From positions 186,001 to 250,000 of the forward strand of contig NZ_CP106759.1 in assembly GCF_025642255.1 (NCBI RefSeq): DNA of 64,000 bases. The letters run 5' to 3'. The stretch comes from Stenotrophomonas maltophilia (GTDB lineage: Bacteria; Pseudomonadota; Gammaproteobacteria; Xanthomonadales; Xanthomonadaceae). Shown here one piece after another: positions 26,451 through 34,849 of this stretch. Every line of letters starts with the position of its first letter. The first letter of the stretch is position 1. The position numbers were made by a program, and so were the translations under genes. The notes beneath the pieces are model-generated. The model saw nothing but the letters and a program-made list of their open reading frames with translations, was not told the DNA's origin and ran no database searches.

Positions 26451-27419
26451 TCACCGCTCGGAGTGCCCGCTCTGGTCGTAATCGCGCGGGCTGAACAGTT
26501 CCGGCTGGATCAGCTCGATGAACGCTCGTGCCTGCGCCGACAGCGCCTTGCCGCGGCGCACGATCACGCCATAGCTGCGCTCCGGGAACCAGCGCTTCAT
26601 CGACCGCGCCGCCAGCCGCTCGTGGTCGGTCTCGTTCAGGCACAGCGCCGGCACGATGGAAATACCCATGCCCATCGCCACGTACTGCTTGATTACTTCC
26701 CAGCCGCCTACCTCAAGGGCGACGGTGTACGCGATGCGATGGCGCTGGAACACCTGGTCGACCAGACGGTAGGTGATCTGCCGCTTCGGCGGCAGCACCA
26801 GCGGATAGCGGGCGATGTCGGCCAGCTCCAGCTCCGCGCCCCGGGCCAGCGGATGGTCATGCGGCGCGATCAGCACCTGCTCGAAACGATAGGCCGGGGC
26901 GTAGCTGAGGTCGGCGGGCACGTCGGTCATCGAGCCGATGGCAAGGTCAGCGGCGTCCTCGCGCAGCAGGTCGGTGCCGTCCGCGCTGATCGCGTTGTGC
27001 AGGGTCAGGCGCACGTCCGGGTGATGCATGCGGAAGCGCTCGACGATCTTCGGCAGCAGGTACAGGATGGTCGAACTGTTGGCCGCGATGTTCAGTTCGC
27101 CCGCATCCAGCCCGCGCACCTTGTCGCGGAAGCGCGCCTCCAGCCCGTCCAGGCTCTCCACCAGCGGTTGCGCCATTTCGTACAGCAGCTGGCCCTCGCG
27201 GCTGGGCACCAGGCGGCGGCCGCTGCGCTCGAACAGCGGTACGCCCAGCTCCCGCTCCAGCGCCTGCAATTGCAGGCTGATGGCCGGCTGGCTGACGAAA
27301 AGCGCCTCAGCCGCCCGTGAGACTGAACCCAGACGCACGGTCTGGCAGAACGCACGCAAGGGCTTCAGGCGGTCGGATTTGTAGGAAAAACGAGGACTTG
27401 GCGAGCTGCGCGTGGTCAT
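26451..27419 (-). CDS. LysR family transcriptional regulator (CysB-like), divergent from aceB
   Basis: The 322-residue protein has a helix-turn-helix at about residues 25-55 (SVSRAAEALFVSQPAISLQL), a linker helix, and a CysB-like effector domain with NSSTILYLLPKIVERFRMHHPDVRL. The start at 27419 is an ATG. It is divergent from malate synthase, with only 109 bases between them, so a role in controlling the glyoxylate shunt is likely but inferred. The stop is close to a hairpin repeat (26420-26440). Confidence 0.9.
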   Translation of the reverse strand: MTTRSSPSPRFSYKSDRLKPLRAFCQTVRLGSVSRAAEALFVSQPAISLQLQALERELGVPLFERSGRRLVPSREGQLLYEMAQPLVESLDGLEARFRDKVRGLDAGELNIAANSSTILYLLPKIVERFRMHHPDVRLTLHNAISADGTDLLREDAADLAIGSMTDVPADLSYAPAYRFEQVLIAPHDHPLARGAELELADIARYPLVLPPKRQITYRLVDQVFQRHRIAYTVALEVGGWEVIKQYVAMGMGISIVPALCLNETDHERLAARSMKRWFPERSYGVIVRRGKALSAQARAFIELIQPELFSPRDYDQSGHSER

Positions 27420-27456
27420 GGCGTAACGAGTATTAGCACAATTTATGTAAAGCATT

Positions 27457-27472
27457 GCAAAAACTGTTTTGC
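27457..27472. promoter_or_regulatory. Candidate LysR operator between the LysR gene and aceB
   Basis: GCAAAAACTGTTTTGC is a near-perfect 16-base palindrome in an AT-rich stretch (27425-27480) of the divergent gap. Its position and symmetry fit a regulator binding site controlling both genes. Confidence 0.5.
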
Positions 27473-27528
27473 CAAATACTGAGCGCCAGCGGCACGGTGG
27501 AGACGTTCCCCACTGCTGGAGTCGTCCC

Positions 27529-29151
27529 ATGTCCGCCGTCGCTTCCGCTGTTCCCTCCCCCGCCGCCAAGGCCACGCCCGGCATCGCCCTGGCGACCCGG
27601 GTGGCCGGCCAGGACACCCTGCTGCCGGCGCCGCTGCTGGCCCTGCTGGTGTCGCTGCACCGGGCGGTGGAGCCGGGTCGGCAGGCGCGGCTGCAGGCTC
27701 GCCGTGAGCGCCAGGCGTTCTTCGACCGCGGCGGCCTGCCGGACTTCCGTGAGGACACCGCCGCGATCCGCAGCGGCGACTGGACCGTCGCACCGCTGCC
27801 GGCCGCGCTGCAGGACCGCCGCGTCGAGATCACCGGCCCGACCGATCCGAAGATGGTCATCAACGCGCTGAACTCCGGCGCCAAGGTGTTCATGGCCGAC
27901 TTCGAGGATTCGACCTCGCCGACCTGGCGCAACCTGCTGGCCGGGCAGCAGTCGTTGGCCGCTGCGGTGCGTGGTGACCTGGAGTACACCGCGGCCAATG
28001 GCAAGCACTACACCCTGCGCCCGTACGACGAGCAGGCCGTGCTGATCGTGCGCCCGCGTGGCTGGCATCTGGACGAGAAGCACGTCCGCATCGATGGCCA
28101 GTTCCTGGCCGGTGGGCTGTTCGACGCGGCGGTGTTCGCCTTCCACAACGCCCGCACGCTGCAGCGCAAGGATCGTGGCCCGTACTTCTACCTGCCCAAG
28201 CTGCAGAGCATGGAAGAGGCGGCCCTGTGGGAGACCGCGCTGTCGCACATCGAAGGCATGCTGGGCCTGCCGCACGGGCAGATCAAGGTGACCGTGCTGA
28301 TCGAAACGCTGCCGGCGGTGTTCGAGATGGACGAGATCCTGCACGCGCTGCGGGACCGCATCGTCGGCCTGAACTGCGGGCGCTGGGACTACATCTTCTC
28401 TTACCTGAAGACCTTCCGCCGCCACGCCGACCGCGTGCTGCCCGAGCGCGGCCAGGTGACCATGACCCAGCCGTTCCTGAAGGCGTATTCGGAACTGCTG
28501 ATCCAGACGTGCCACCGCCGGGGGGCACATGCGATGGGCGGCATGGCGGCGCAGATTCCGATCAACAACGACGCCGCTGCCAACGAGCAGGCGATGGCGC
28601 GTGTGCGTGCCGACAAGCTGCGCGAGGTGAGTGCAGGCCATGACGGCACCTGGGTCGCGCATCCGGCGCTGATTCCGGTGGCGATGGCGATCTTCGACGA
28701 GCACATGCCTGCGCCCAACCAGCACCACGTCCTGCGTCAGGACGTGCGCGTGGGCCGCGACGAACTGATCGCGCGTCCGCCGGGCACCATCACCCGCGCC
28801 GGCTTCGAGGGCAATGTCGAAGTCTGCGTGCGCTACCTGGCCGCGTGGCTGGACGGCAACGGCTGCGTGCCCATCCATCACCTGATGGAAGACGCGGCCA
28901 CCGCCGAGATCAGCCGCAGCCAGTTGTGGCAGTGGCTGCATACCCCGGGCCAGCAGCTGGACGACGGCACGGCCATCGACCTGGCACTGCTCGACACCAC
29001 CCTGGCGCAGCTGCCCGCACGCCTGGGTGATACCACGGCGCTGCCCGGCGGCGCGCGCATCGGCGAAGCCATCGCCCTGCTTGGCGAACTGAGCCGCAAC
29101 GATGAACTGACCGACTTCCTGACCCTGCCGGCCTACGCGCGCATCGACTGA
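27529..29151 (+). CDS. aceB: Malate synthase A
   Basis: AceB condenses glyoxylate with acetyl-CoA to malate, the second step of the glyoxylate shunt. The 540-residue length fits the A form. The family segments [43 protein letters not shown] and [13 protein letters not shown] are present. I chose the ATG at 27529; the frame opens at 27469 in the promoter region. It is followed by aceA after 64 bases, and both allow growth on fatty acids, acetate and leucine-derived acetyl-CoA. Confidence 0.96.
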   Translation: MSAVASAVPSPAAKATPGIALATRVAGQDTLLPAPLLALLVSLHRAVEPGRQARLQARRERQAFFDRGGLPDFREDTAAIRSGDWTVAPLPAALQDRRVEITGPTDPKMVINALNSGAKVFMADFEDSTSPTWRNLLAGQQSLAAAVRGDLEYTAANGKHYTLRPYDEQAVLIVRPRGWHLDEKHVRIDGQFLAGGLFDAAVFAFHNARTLQRKDRGPYFYLPKLQSMEEAALWETALSHIEGMLGLPHGQIKVTVLIETLPAVFEMDEILHALRDRIVGLNCGRWDYIFSYLKTFRRHADRVLPERGQVTMTQPFLKAYSELLIQTCHRRGAHAMGGMAAQIPINNDAAANEQAMARVRADKLREVSAGHDGTWVAHPALIPVAMAIFDEHMPAPNQHHVLRQDVRVGRDELIARPPGTITRAGFEGNVEVCVRYLAAWLDGNGCVPIHHLMEDAATAEISRSQLWQWLHTPGQQLDDGTAIDLALLDTTLAQLPARLGDTTALPGGARIGEAIALLGELSRNDELTDFLTLPAYARID

Positions 29152-29215
29152 TCCCCGCGCCCGTTTCCACGCCGCTTCCCTTCCCGCTGCACGCACCACT
29201 GAACTGGAGATAGAC

Positions 29216-30508
29216 ATGAGCACCCTGCCCACTGCCGAACAGATCCAGCACGACTGGGATACCAACCCGCGCTGGGAAGGCATCCAGCGCAACTACAGCG
29301 CCGCCGACGTGGTGCGCCTGCGCGGCACTGTCCATATCGAGCATTCGCTGGCCCGGCTGGGCGCGGAGAAGCTGTGGAAATCGCTGCACGAGCGCGAGTT
29401 CGTCAACGCGCTGGGCGCACTGACCGGCAACCAGGCCATGCAGCAGGTCAAGGCCGGCCTGAAGGCGATCTACCTGTCCGGCTGGCAGGTGGCGGCCGAT
29501 GCCAACCTGGCCGGGCAGATGTATCCGGACCAGTCGCTGTATCCGGCCGATTCTGTGCCTGCGGTGGTCAAGCGCATCAACAACACGCTGCTGCGCGCCG
29601 ACCAGCTGCATCACGCTGAAGGCAAGGACGACATCGATTTCCTGCAGCCGATCGTAGCCGATGCCGAGGCCGGCTTCGGTGGCGTGCTCAATGCGTTCGA
29701 ACTGATGAAGGCGATGATCGAAGCCGGCGCCGCGGGCGTGCATTTCGAGGACCAGCTGGCATCGGTGAAGAAGTGCGGCCACATGGGCGGCAAGGTGCTG
29801 GTGCCGACCCGCGAGGCCATCGAGAAGCTCAACGCCGCGCGGCTGGCGGCCGATGTGCTGGGTGTGCCGACCCTGCTGGTGGCGCGCACCGACGCAGAAG
29901 CGGCCGACCTGCTGACCAGTGACATCGACGGCAACGATAAGCCGTTCACCACCGGCGAGCGCACCGTCGAAGGCTTCTACAAGACCCGCAACGGCCTGGA
30001 ACAGGCCATCAGCCGCGGCCTGGCCTATGCACCGTATGCCGATCTGGTGTGGTGCGAGACCGGCAAGCCGGACCTGGAGTTCGCGCGCAGGTTCGCCGAA
30101 GCCATCCATGCGAAGTTCCCCGGCAAGCTGCTGGCCTACAACTGCTCGCCGAGCTTCAACTGGAAGAAGAACCTGGACGACGCCACCATCGCCAAGTTCC
30201 AGAAGGAGCTGGGCAGCTATGGCTACAAGTTCCAGTTCATCACCCTGGCCGGTTTCCACGCGCTGAACTACGGCATGTTCAACCTGGCCCACGGTTACGC
30301 GCGCCGGCAGATGAGCGCCTTCGTCGAGCTGCAGGAGGCGGAGTTCGAAGCGGCCGAACGCGGCTTCACCGCGGTCAAGCACCAGCGCGAGGTCGGCACC
30401 GGTTACTTCGACGCGGTCACCCAGGCGATCCAGCAGGGACAGTCCTCCACCACCGCGCTGACCGGTTCGACCGAAGAAGAGCAGTTCCACAGCGAACGCG
30501 CGGCCTGA
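29216..30508 (+). CDS. aceA: Isocitrate lyase
   Basis: AceA splits isocitrate into succinate and glyoxylate. The active-site signature KKCGHMGGK is present within [18 protein letters not shown], and metal and substrate residues lie in [10 protein letters not shown] and [14 protein letters not shown]. The 430-residue length is normal for the proteobacterial form. It follows aceB on the same strand, is preceded by GGAG at 29204-29207, and is followed by a long terminator hairpin. Confidence 0.97.
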   Translation: MSTLPTAEQIQHDWDTNPRWEGIQRNYSAADVVRLRGTVHIEHSLARLGAEKLWKSLHEREFVNALGALTGNQAMQQVKAGLKAIYLSGWQVAADANLAGQMYPDQSLYPADSVPAVVKRINNTLLRADQLHHAEGKDDIDFLQPIVADAEAGFGGVLNAFELMKAMIEAGAAGVHFEDQLASVKKCGHMGGKVLVPTREAIEKLNAARLAADVLGVPTLLVARTDAEAADLLTSDIDGNDKPFTTGERTVEGFYKTRNGLEQAISRGLAYAPYADLVWCETGKPDLEFARRFAEAIHAKFPGKLLAYNCSPSFNWKKNLDDATIAKFQKELGSYGYKFQFITLAGFHALNYGMFNLAHGYARRQMSAFVELQEAEFEAAERGFTAVKHQREVGTGYFDAVTQAIQQGQSSTTALTGSTEEEQFHSERAA

Positions 30509-30569
30509 TCCAACGGTGGCCGTGCGATCGGCTGCCGACACCGCTCAGGGTGGCCAGGGAAGGGCCAGA

Positions 30570-30603
30570 CAACGCCGGCCGGTCGGGGGACCTGCCGGCG
30601 TTG
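30570..30603 (+). terminator. Terminator-like hairpin after aceA
   Basis: CAACGCCGGC pairs with GCCGGCGTTG, with an inner GGTC/GACC extension, and TTGT follows. It ends the aceBA transcript about 60 bases after the stop codon. Confidence 0.7.
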
Positions 30604-30856
30604 TTGTATCCCCTCGCCCCGGTCCCGCATGGCATCCGCGTCAATCGGGCGCACGCCTCGTCACGCAACTTGGCCCAAACCCTGTGAAGACGGGCATCAG
30701 CTTGATCCGGCAGGAATTTTTACGGACAGTCGTGCTCCCAAGGTGCACCCCCCGGTCTCCACGCACCTACCGGCTGTCGATTCGTAAAAATGAGATAGGG
30801 CGCACACTTTAAAGCGGTGCTATGCTCCGCGGCTCACCAGGGGACGCTGGCGGCGG
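30604..30856. other. Regulatory region upstream of the GGDEF gene
   Basis: The region holds a widely spaced inverted repeat: ATTTTTACG at 30715-30723 and CGTAAAAAT at 30783-30791, each flanked inward by CAG or CTG. It is followed by a possible -10, TATGCT at 30821-30826, about 31 bases before the GTG start. I see no -35 hexamer and no small gene. Confidence 0.4.
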
Positions 30857-31906
30857 GTGCAGGGAATGACCGGCAGGGGTGCGGCCGAGAACACTGATGC
30901 AACGACCGGTATCGCCCATGTGGCGATGGCCGAGATCGTGCATGCGCTGCTGTCCGATGCCGAGGTCGCATTGTTTGCCAGATTCGGCCGGCCGCGCCGG
31001 CTCGAAGCCGGGCAGTGGCTGTTCCAGCGCGGCCATCGTGGCGAGCGCATGTATGTGATCCTGGAAGGCCGGATCGAACTGGATTTCGGCGAGGATCTGG
31101 TGATCAAGGTCCTCGGCCACCAGGAGTTCTTCGGCGAGCTGGGCCTGCTGGTCGGCGATCACCTGCGCAGTGCCGGTGCACGTGCGCTGGTCGATTGCCA
31201 GGTGCTGGAACTGGGGCCGGCCGATTTCCAGCGTCTGGTCGATGCCGATCCAGGGCTGGTGGCCTACTTCCTGCGCCGTACGATCATGCGCGTGCTGACC
31301 AACGAGCAGGCCCTGATCAGCCAGCTGCGGCGCCGCAACCACGATCTGGAAACGGCGCTCGACAATCTGTACATCACCACCCACCAGCTCACGCACACCC
31401 GTGAGCTGGTGCGTACCGACGAACTGACCGGGCTGCACAACCGCCGCGGGCTGACCCTGTACCTGCAGGAGTGCCGGGCCGATGGGCAGGGCGCACCGCA
31501 GGGCCTGCTGCTGATCGATTGTGATCGCTTCAAGCAGATCAACGACCGGCACGGTCACCAGGCCGGCGACCGGGTGCTGCAGAGCATGGGCAACATCCTG
31601 CGCTCGATGGCCGGCGAACACGACCTGGCCTGCCGCCTGGGCGGCGATGAGTTCTGCCTCATCCTGCGGCGCGGCACCCACGAAATCGTGCAGCATGCCG
31701 CCGAGTTCATCCTCAGCGCGGTGCATGGTCTACTCGAACGCAGCCATGGCACGCCCCATGTGAGCCTGGTGAGCATCGGCGCCAGCCTGCTGGCGCCGGA
31801 TGCGGACTGGAGCGAGTGGTATGCGCGTGCGGACCGAGCGCTGTACCAGGCCAAGCGCGATGGCGGCAACTGCCTGCGCTGGGTGGACGCGCCGGACGGG
31901 CACTAG
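30857..31906 (+). CDS. Cyclic-nucleotide-binding-domain GGDEF protein (putative diguanylate cyclase)
   Basis: The protein joins a Crp-like cNMP-binding domain (about residues 30-145, with YVILEGRIELDFGED and EFFGELGLLVGDHLRSAGARAL) to a helical linker and a C-terminal GGDEF domain (about 185-345). The intact GGDEF motif is at 262-266, so c-di-GMP synthesis is expected. The autoinhibitory RxxD site before it is absent (GEHD instead). It lies 16 bases before a class III nucleotide cyclase gene, suggesting that cAMP or a related nucleotide controls it. The start is a GTG with AGGGG 11 bases upstream; an ATG at 30866 is possible. Confidence 0.85.
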   Translation: MQGMTGRGAAENTDATTGIAHVAMAEIVHALLSDAEVALFARFGRPRRLEAGQWLFQRGHRGERMYVILEGRIELDFGEDLVIKVLGHQEFFGELGLLVGDHLRSAGARALVDCQVLELGPADFQRLVDADPGLVAYFLRRTIMRVLTNEQALISQLRRRNHDLETALDNLYITTHQLTHTRELVRTDELTGLHNRRGLTLYLQECRADGQGAPQGLLLIDCDRFKQINDRHGHQAGDRVLQSMGNILRSMAGEHDLACRLGGDEFCLILRRGTHEIVQHAAEFILSAVHGLLERSHGTPHVSLVSIGASLLAPDADWSEWYARADRALYQAKRDGGNCLRWVDAPDGH

Positions 31907-31922
31907 AGCGGAGACACCGGTG

Positions 31923-34439
31923 ATGAAGGGCGACAAAGGAACGTCGGCGCCACACAACCAGCAGCTGCGCGCGCTGCTGTTCACCGACCTGTGCGATTCG
32001 CTGCAGCTGGTTGAGCGGATCGGTGATGTGGCGGCGGCCGAGCTGTTCCAGCAGCATGACCGTCTGGTGCTGGGTCTGCAGCAGCGCTGGAACGGGCAGC
32101 TGATCGACCGTTCCGACGGCCTGTTCGTACTGTTCGAGCGCACCATCGATGGCGTCGGTTTTGCCCTGGCCTACCAGACTGCGGTGGAGGCGCTGGGGCG
32201 TGAGCGCGGCATCGTGCTGCGCGCGCGTGCGGGCCTGCATGTCGGTGACGTGCTGTTGTGGAACAACAGTGCCGAAGCAATGGCCCATGGCGCCAAGCCG
32301 GTGGAGGTGGAGGGCCTGGCCAAGCCGATGGCGGCGCGGCTGATGCAGCTGGCCTGGCCGGGCCAGGTGTTGCTGTCGGCCACCGCCGAGCAGATGGCAC
32401 GGCGCGCTACCTCCACGCTGCCCTGGGCCAGCGAGGCGCTGCGCTGGAAGCACCATGGGCGCTGGCGCTTCAAGGGCATCACCGAGCGCCAGGATGTGTT
32501 CGAGATCGGCCTGCGTGGCAGTGCGCCGCTGCGTCGACCGCGCTCGGGCGAGAAGGCATGGCGCGATCTACCCTTGTGGCGGCGTCCCGCGGCTGTGGTC
32601 ACCGAGGCCGCGCTGGCGGTGACGCTGGGCGTGCTGCTGTGGATGCTGCTGCGCCCGGCGCCGGCCATCGCCTTCGCCGAACGGGACTGGGTGATCCTGG
32701 CCGCGGTGCAGAACACCACCGCCTATCCGCAGCTGGACAGCAGCCTGGAGCAGGCGCTGTACATCAGCCTGGGTCAGTCACGCTTCGTCAACATCCTCAG
32801 CGAGTTGAAGGTGCGCGACACCCTGCAGCTGATGCAGCGCTCGCCACAGGCACGGCTCGACCGAGGCCTGGCCATCGAGGTGGCCCTGCGCGATGGCGCG
32901 CGCGCGGTGCTGGTACCGAGCGTGCTCGAGCTCAACGGCAAGGTGCGGGTCAGTGTCGAAGTGGTCGATCCGCACAGCGGCCAGACCGTCTATACGCGCT
33001 ACGCCGATGGTCGAGGCCTGGAATCGATCCTGACCTCCACCGACCACGTGGTGGCAGCGCTGCGCGCCGACCTGGGCGAAGCGTTGCGTGATGTCGGTCG
33101 CGATCAGCGACCGCTGCCCACCGTGGCGACGGCCAATCTCGATGCCCTGCATGCCTACGCCAAGGGCGTCGATGCCACGGCGGCCGCCCGCTACGACGAC
33201 GCACTGATGTTCTACGAGCAGGCCACCCGGCTCGATCCCGCATTCGCCTTTGCCTATGTGGGGCAGATGACCATCCAGCACGCCAAGGGCAACCTGGAGC
33301 AGGCCGCCGTGCTGTACCGGAAGGCGGTCAGCCAGCGTGCCCACCTGACCGCACGCGACCAGCTGTACCTGGACGCGTGGGCAGCGGATTTCGCAGGTGC
33401 ACCGCCCATGCGCATCGCCGACAAGTGGCGCCTGCTGACCGAGCTGTACCCGGACGACCCGGCCGGTTGGATGAACTACGCCAAGATCCTGTACACCCAG
33501 GGCGACTATGACGGCGCCCTGGCCGCAACACAGCCGCTGCTGGCCCGCCAGCATTCTCGGCGTGCACTGGTGCTGGTGTTCGTGGCGCGGGTGCAGCTGG
33601 CCCGTGGCGAAGTCGCCGCAGCCGAAGCGGCGCTGCGTGGCGCACGCCTTCATCCGGGCTGGAATGGCGATGGCATGGAGCCGGTGATCGCCGCGCTGGC
33701 TGGTGATTTCGAGGCCGCCAATGCCGGCTTTGCGGCGATGCCCGTATCGGGGCCGGGGACGCGCATGCTGCGCGCGGCGGTGCTGGCCATGCAGGAGCGC
33801 GCGCACGAGGCAGCCACCGACATGCGGCAGGTGGCTGCCCAGTGCACGACGGTCGGTGGGCTGTGCGACATCTACGCGCTGCAGGCACTGGCCTGGCGCG
33901 AACAGGAAGGCGACCACGTGACGGCGCAGGAATACCTGCGTGTGCTGGACCGGGCGCTGGCCGCGGTCGACCGCCGCCATCCTGCGCCAGCGCGCCGCAA
34001 TGCATTCATCGCCCTGGCGGCGGCCTATCATGCCGCGCGCGCAGGCCACGCCTCGGTGGTGATGCAGCGCAGGGACCCGCTGCAGGCCCTGCCCGAGCGC
34101 GACGCGGATCCGCGTCTGCGCGAGCTCTGGAACCTGCTGCGTGCCCGCATGGCCCTCGACCAGGGTGACCTGGACCAGGCGCAGGACCTGCTGGCGCAGC
34201 AGCCGTCGGCGAACCTGTTCCAGTGGCGGGTGCTGCAGCTGGATCTGGTGACCGCGCGCGGCGACCAGGCCGCGGTCGCACGGCAGGCGGCGTGGCTGCA
34301 GCGCCACGCCGGCCTGGCATTTGCTGAAGACACCGGTGACTACGCTCTGTTGCCACTGAACGCGATGGACGTGCAGCGGCTGGCGGCAGGCCGCGCCGCC
34401 GCAGTGATGCCTGACAAGGGCACGGTGGCCGCGCCCTGA
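31923..34439 (+). CDS. Class III nucleotide cyclase with TolB-like and TPR regions (putative peptide modification system cyclase)
   Basis: The 838-residue protein begins with a class III cyclase domain (about 12-205), in which both metal-binding aspartates are present (Asp22 in LLFTDLCDSLQLVERIGD, Asp65 in RSDGLFVLFE) and FKGITERQDVFEI closes the fold. A single membrane segment lies at about 222-243. A TolB/FlgO-like region (about 250-375) and many TPR-like helices follow to the end. This architecture, next to a nitrile-hydratase-leader peptide and a SagB-like dehydrogenase, matches what I recall as the putative peptide modification system cyclase of xanthomonads. It ends seven bases from the convergent peptide gene. 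Confidence 0.85.
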   Translation: MKGDKGTSAPHNQQLRALLFTDLCDSLQLVERIGDVAAAELFQQHDRLVLGLQQRWNGQLIDRSDGLFVLFERTIDGVGFALAYQTAVEALGRERGIVLRARAGLHVGDVLLWNNSAEAMAHGAKPVEVEGLAKPMAARLMQLAWPGQVLLSATAEQMARRATSTLPWASEALRWKHHGRWRFKGITERQDVFEIGLRGSAPLRRPRSGEKAWRDLPLWRRPAAVVTEAALAVTLGVLLWMLLRPAPAIAFAERDWVILAAVQNTTAYPQLDSSLEQALYISLGQSRFVNILSELKVRDTLQLMQRSPQARLDRGLAIEVALRDGARAVLVPSVLELNGKVRVSVEVVDPHSGQTVYTRYADGRGLESILTSTDHVVAALRADLGEALRDVGRDQRPLPTVATANLDALHAYAKGVDATAAARYDDALMFYEQATRLDPAFAFAYVGQMTIQHAKGNLEQAAVLYRKAVSQRAHLTARDQLYLDAWAADFAGAPPMRIADKWRLLTELYPDDPAGWMNYAKILYTQGDYDGALAATQPLLARQHSRRALVLVFVARVQLARGEVAAAEAALRGARLHPGWNGDGMEPVIAALAGDFEAANAGFAAMPVSGPGTRMLRAAVLAMQERAHEAATDMRQVAAQCTTVGGLCDIYALQALAWREQEGDHVTAQEYLRVLDRALAAVDRRHPAPARRNAFIALAAAYHAARAGHASVVMQRRDPLQALPERDADPRLRELWNLLRARMALDQGDLDQAQDLLAQQPSANLFQWRVLQLDLVTARGDQAAVARQAAWLQRHAGLAFAEDTGDYALLPLNAMDVQRLAAGRAAAVMPDKGTVAAP

Positions 34440-34446
34440 GGCCGGT

Positions 34447-34731
34447 CTATCGATCCAGGCCGGGCAGGCCATCCTCGAACAGGAACGGCACGGTGAATGA
34501 GGCACGCGCGTCCAGCAGCTCGCGCAGGCGCGGAGCGGCCTTGGCGAACTCGGCCTTGCTGCCCAGCGTGGCCAGCGGCGTATGGCAGGCGCGCACGCAG
34601 TCTTCATCGGCGCCCAGATCGAGCAGTGCCTGGCCCGGATCCGCGGCGAAAGCCTTGCGGAAGTCATCGTCGCTGGACAGGCGTTCCAGCAGCTGCTGGA
34701 CGACGTGGGTGGGAAGCGGTGAAGAAGACAT
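34447..34731 (-). CDS. Putative modified peptide precursor with nitrile-hydratase-like leader
   Basis: The 94-residue protein has a leader-like helix region, LLERLSSDDDFRKAFAADPGQALLDLGAD (about 14-42), resembling the nitrile-hydratase-type leaders of RiPP precursors. The rest holds CVRACHT (Cys45, Cys49), an Ala/Leu-rich helix and the C-terminus RASFTVPFLFEDGLPGLDR, which is the likely core. I chose the ATG at 34731; a TTG three codons upstream is possible. It is transcribed against the cyclase and divergent from the dehydrogenase gene. That it is a precursor is inferred from the leader and neighbours; the modification, if any, is unknown. Confidence 0.75.
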   Translation of the reverse strand: MSSSPLPTHVVQQLLERLSSDDDFRKAFAADPGQALLDLGADEDCVRACHTPLATLGSKAEFAKAAPRLRELLDARASFTVPFLFEDGLPGLDR

Positions 34732-34849
34732 GGCGTGCAACCGACGGGCTGGGAAAATGGAAGTATCGGCGGCGATCGTGCGAAGTTGATGGCAGGCACG
34801 TGCATCGCGCTATGATCGGCGCCCCCGCAGGCCTTTCGATTGCACGCCG
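34732..34849. promoter_or_regulatory. Divergent promoter region of the peptide and dehydrogenase genes
   Basis: The 118-base gap has the same nonamer, TTGCACGCC, just before both start codons (34840-34848 on the plus strand; 34740-34732 on the minus strand). A plus-strand promoter is possible with TTGATG at 34786-34791 and TATGAT at 34811-34816, spaced 19 bases apart. Confidence 0.45.

Noticed and set aside
26172..26494. Several small open frames giving peptides such as NPSMGAWSRHPCRSHP
   Set aside because: They are translations of the palindromic repeat element, which recurs in noncoding DNA; they have no ribosome binding sites.
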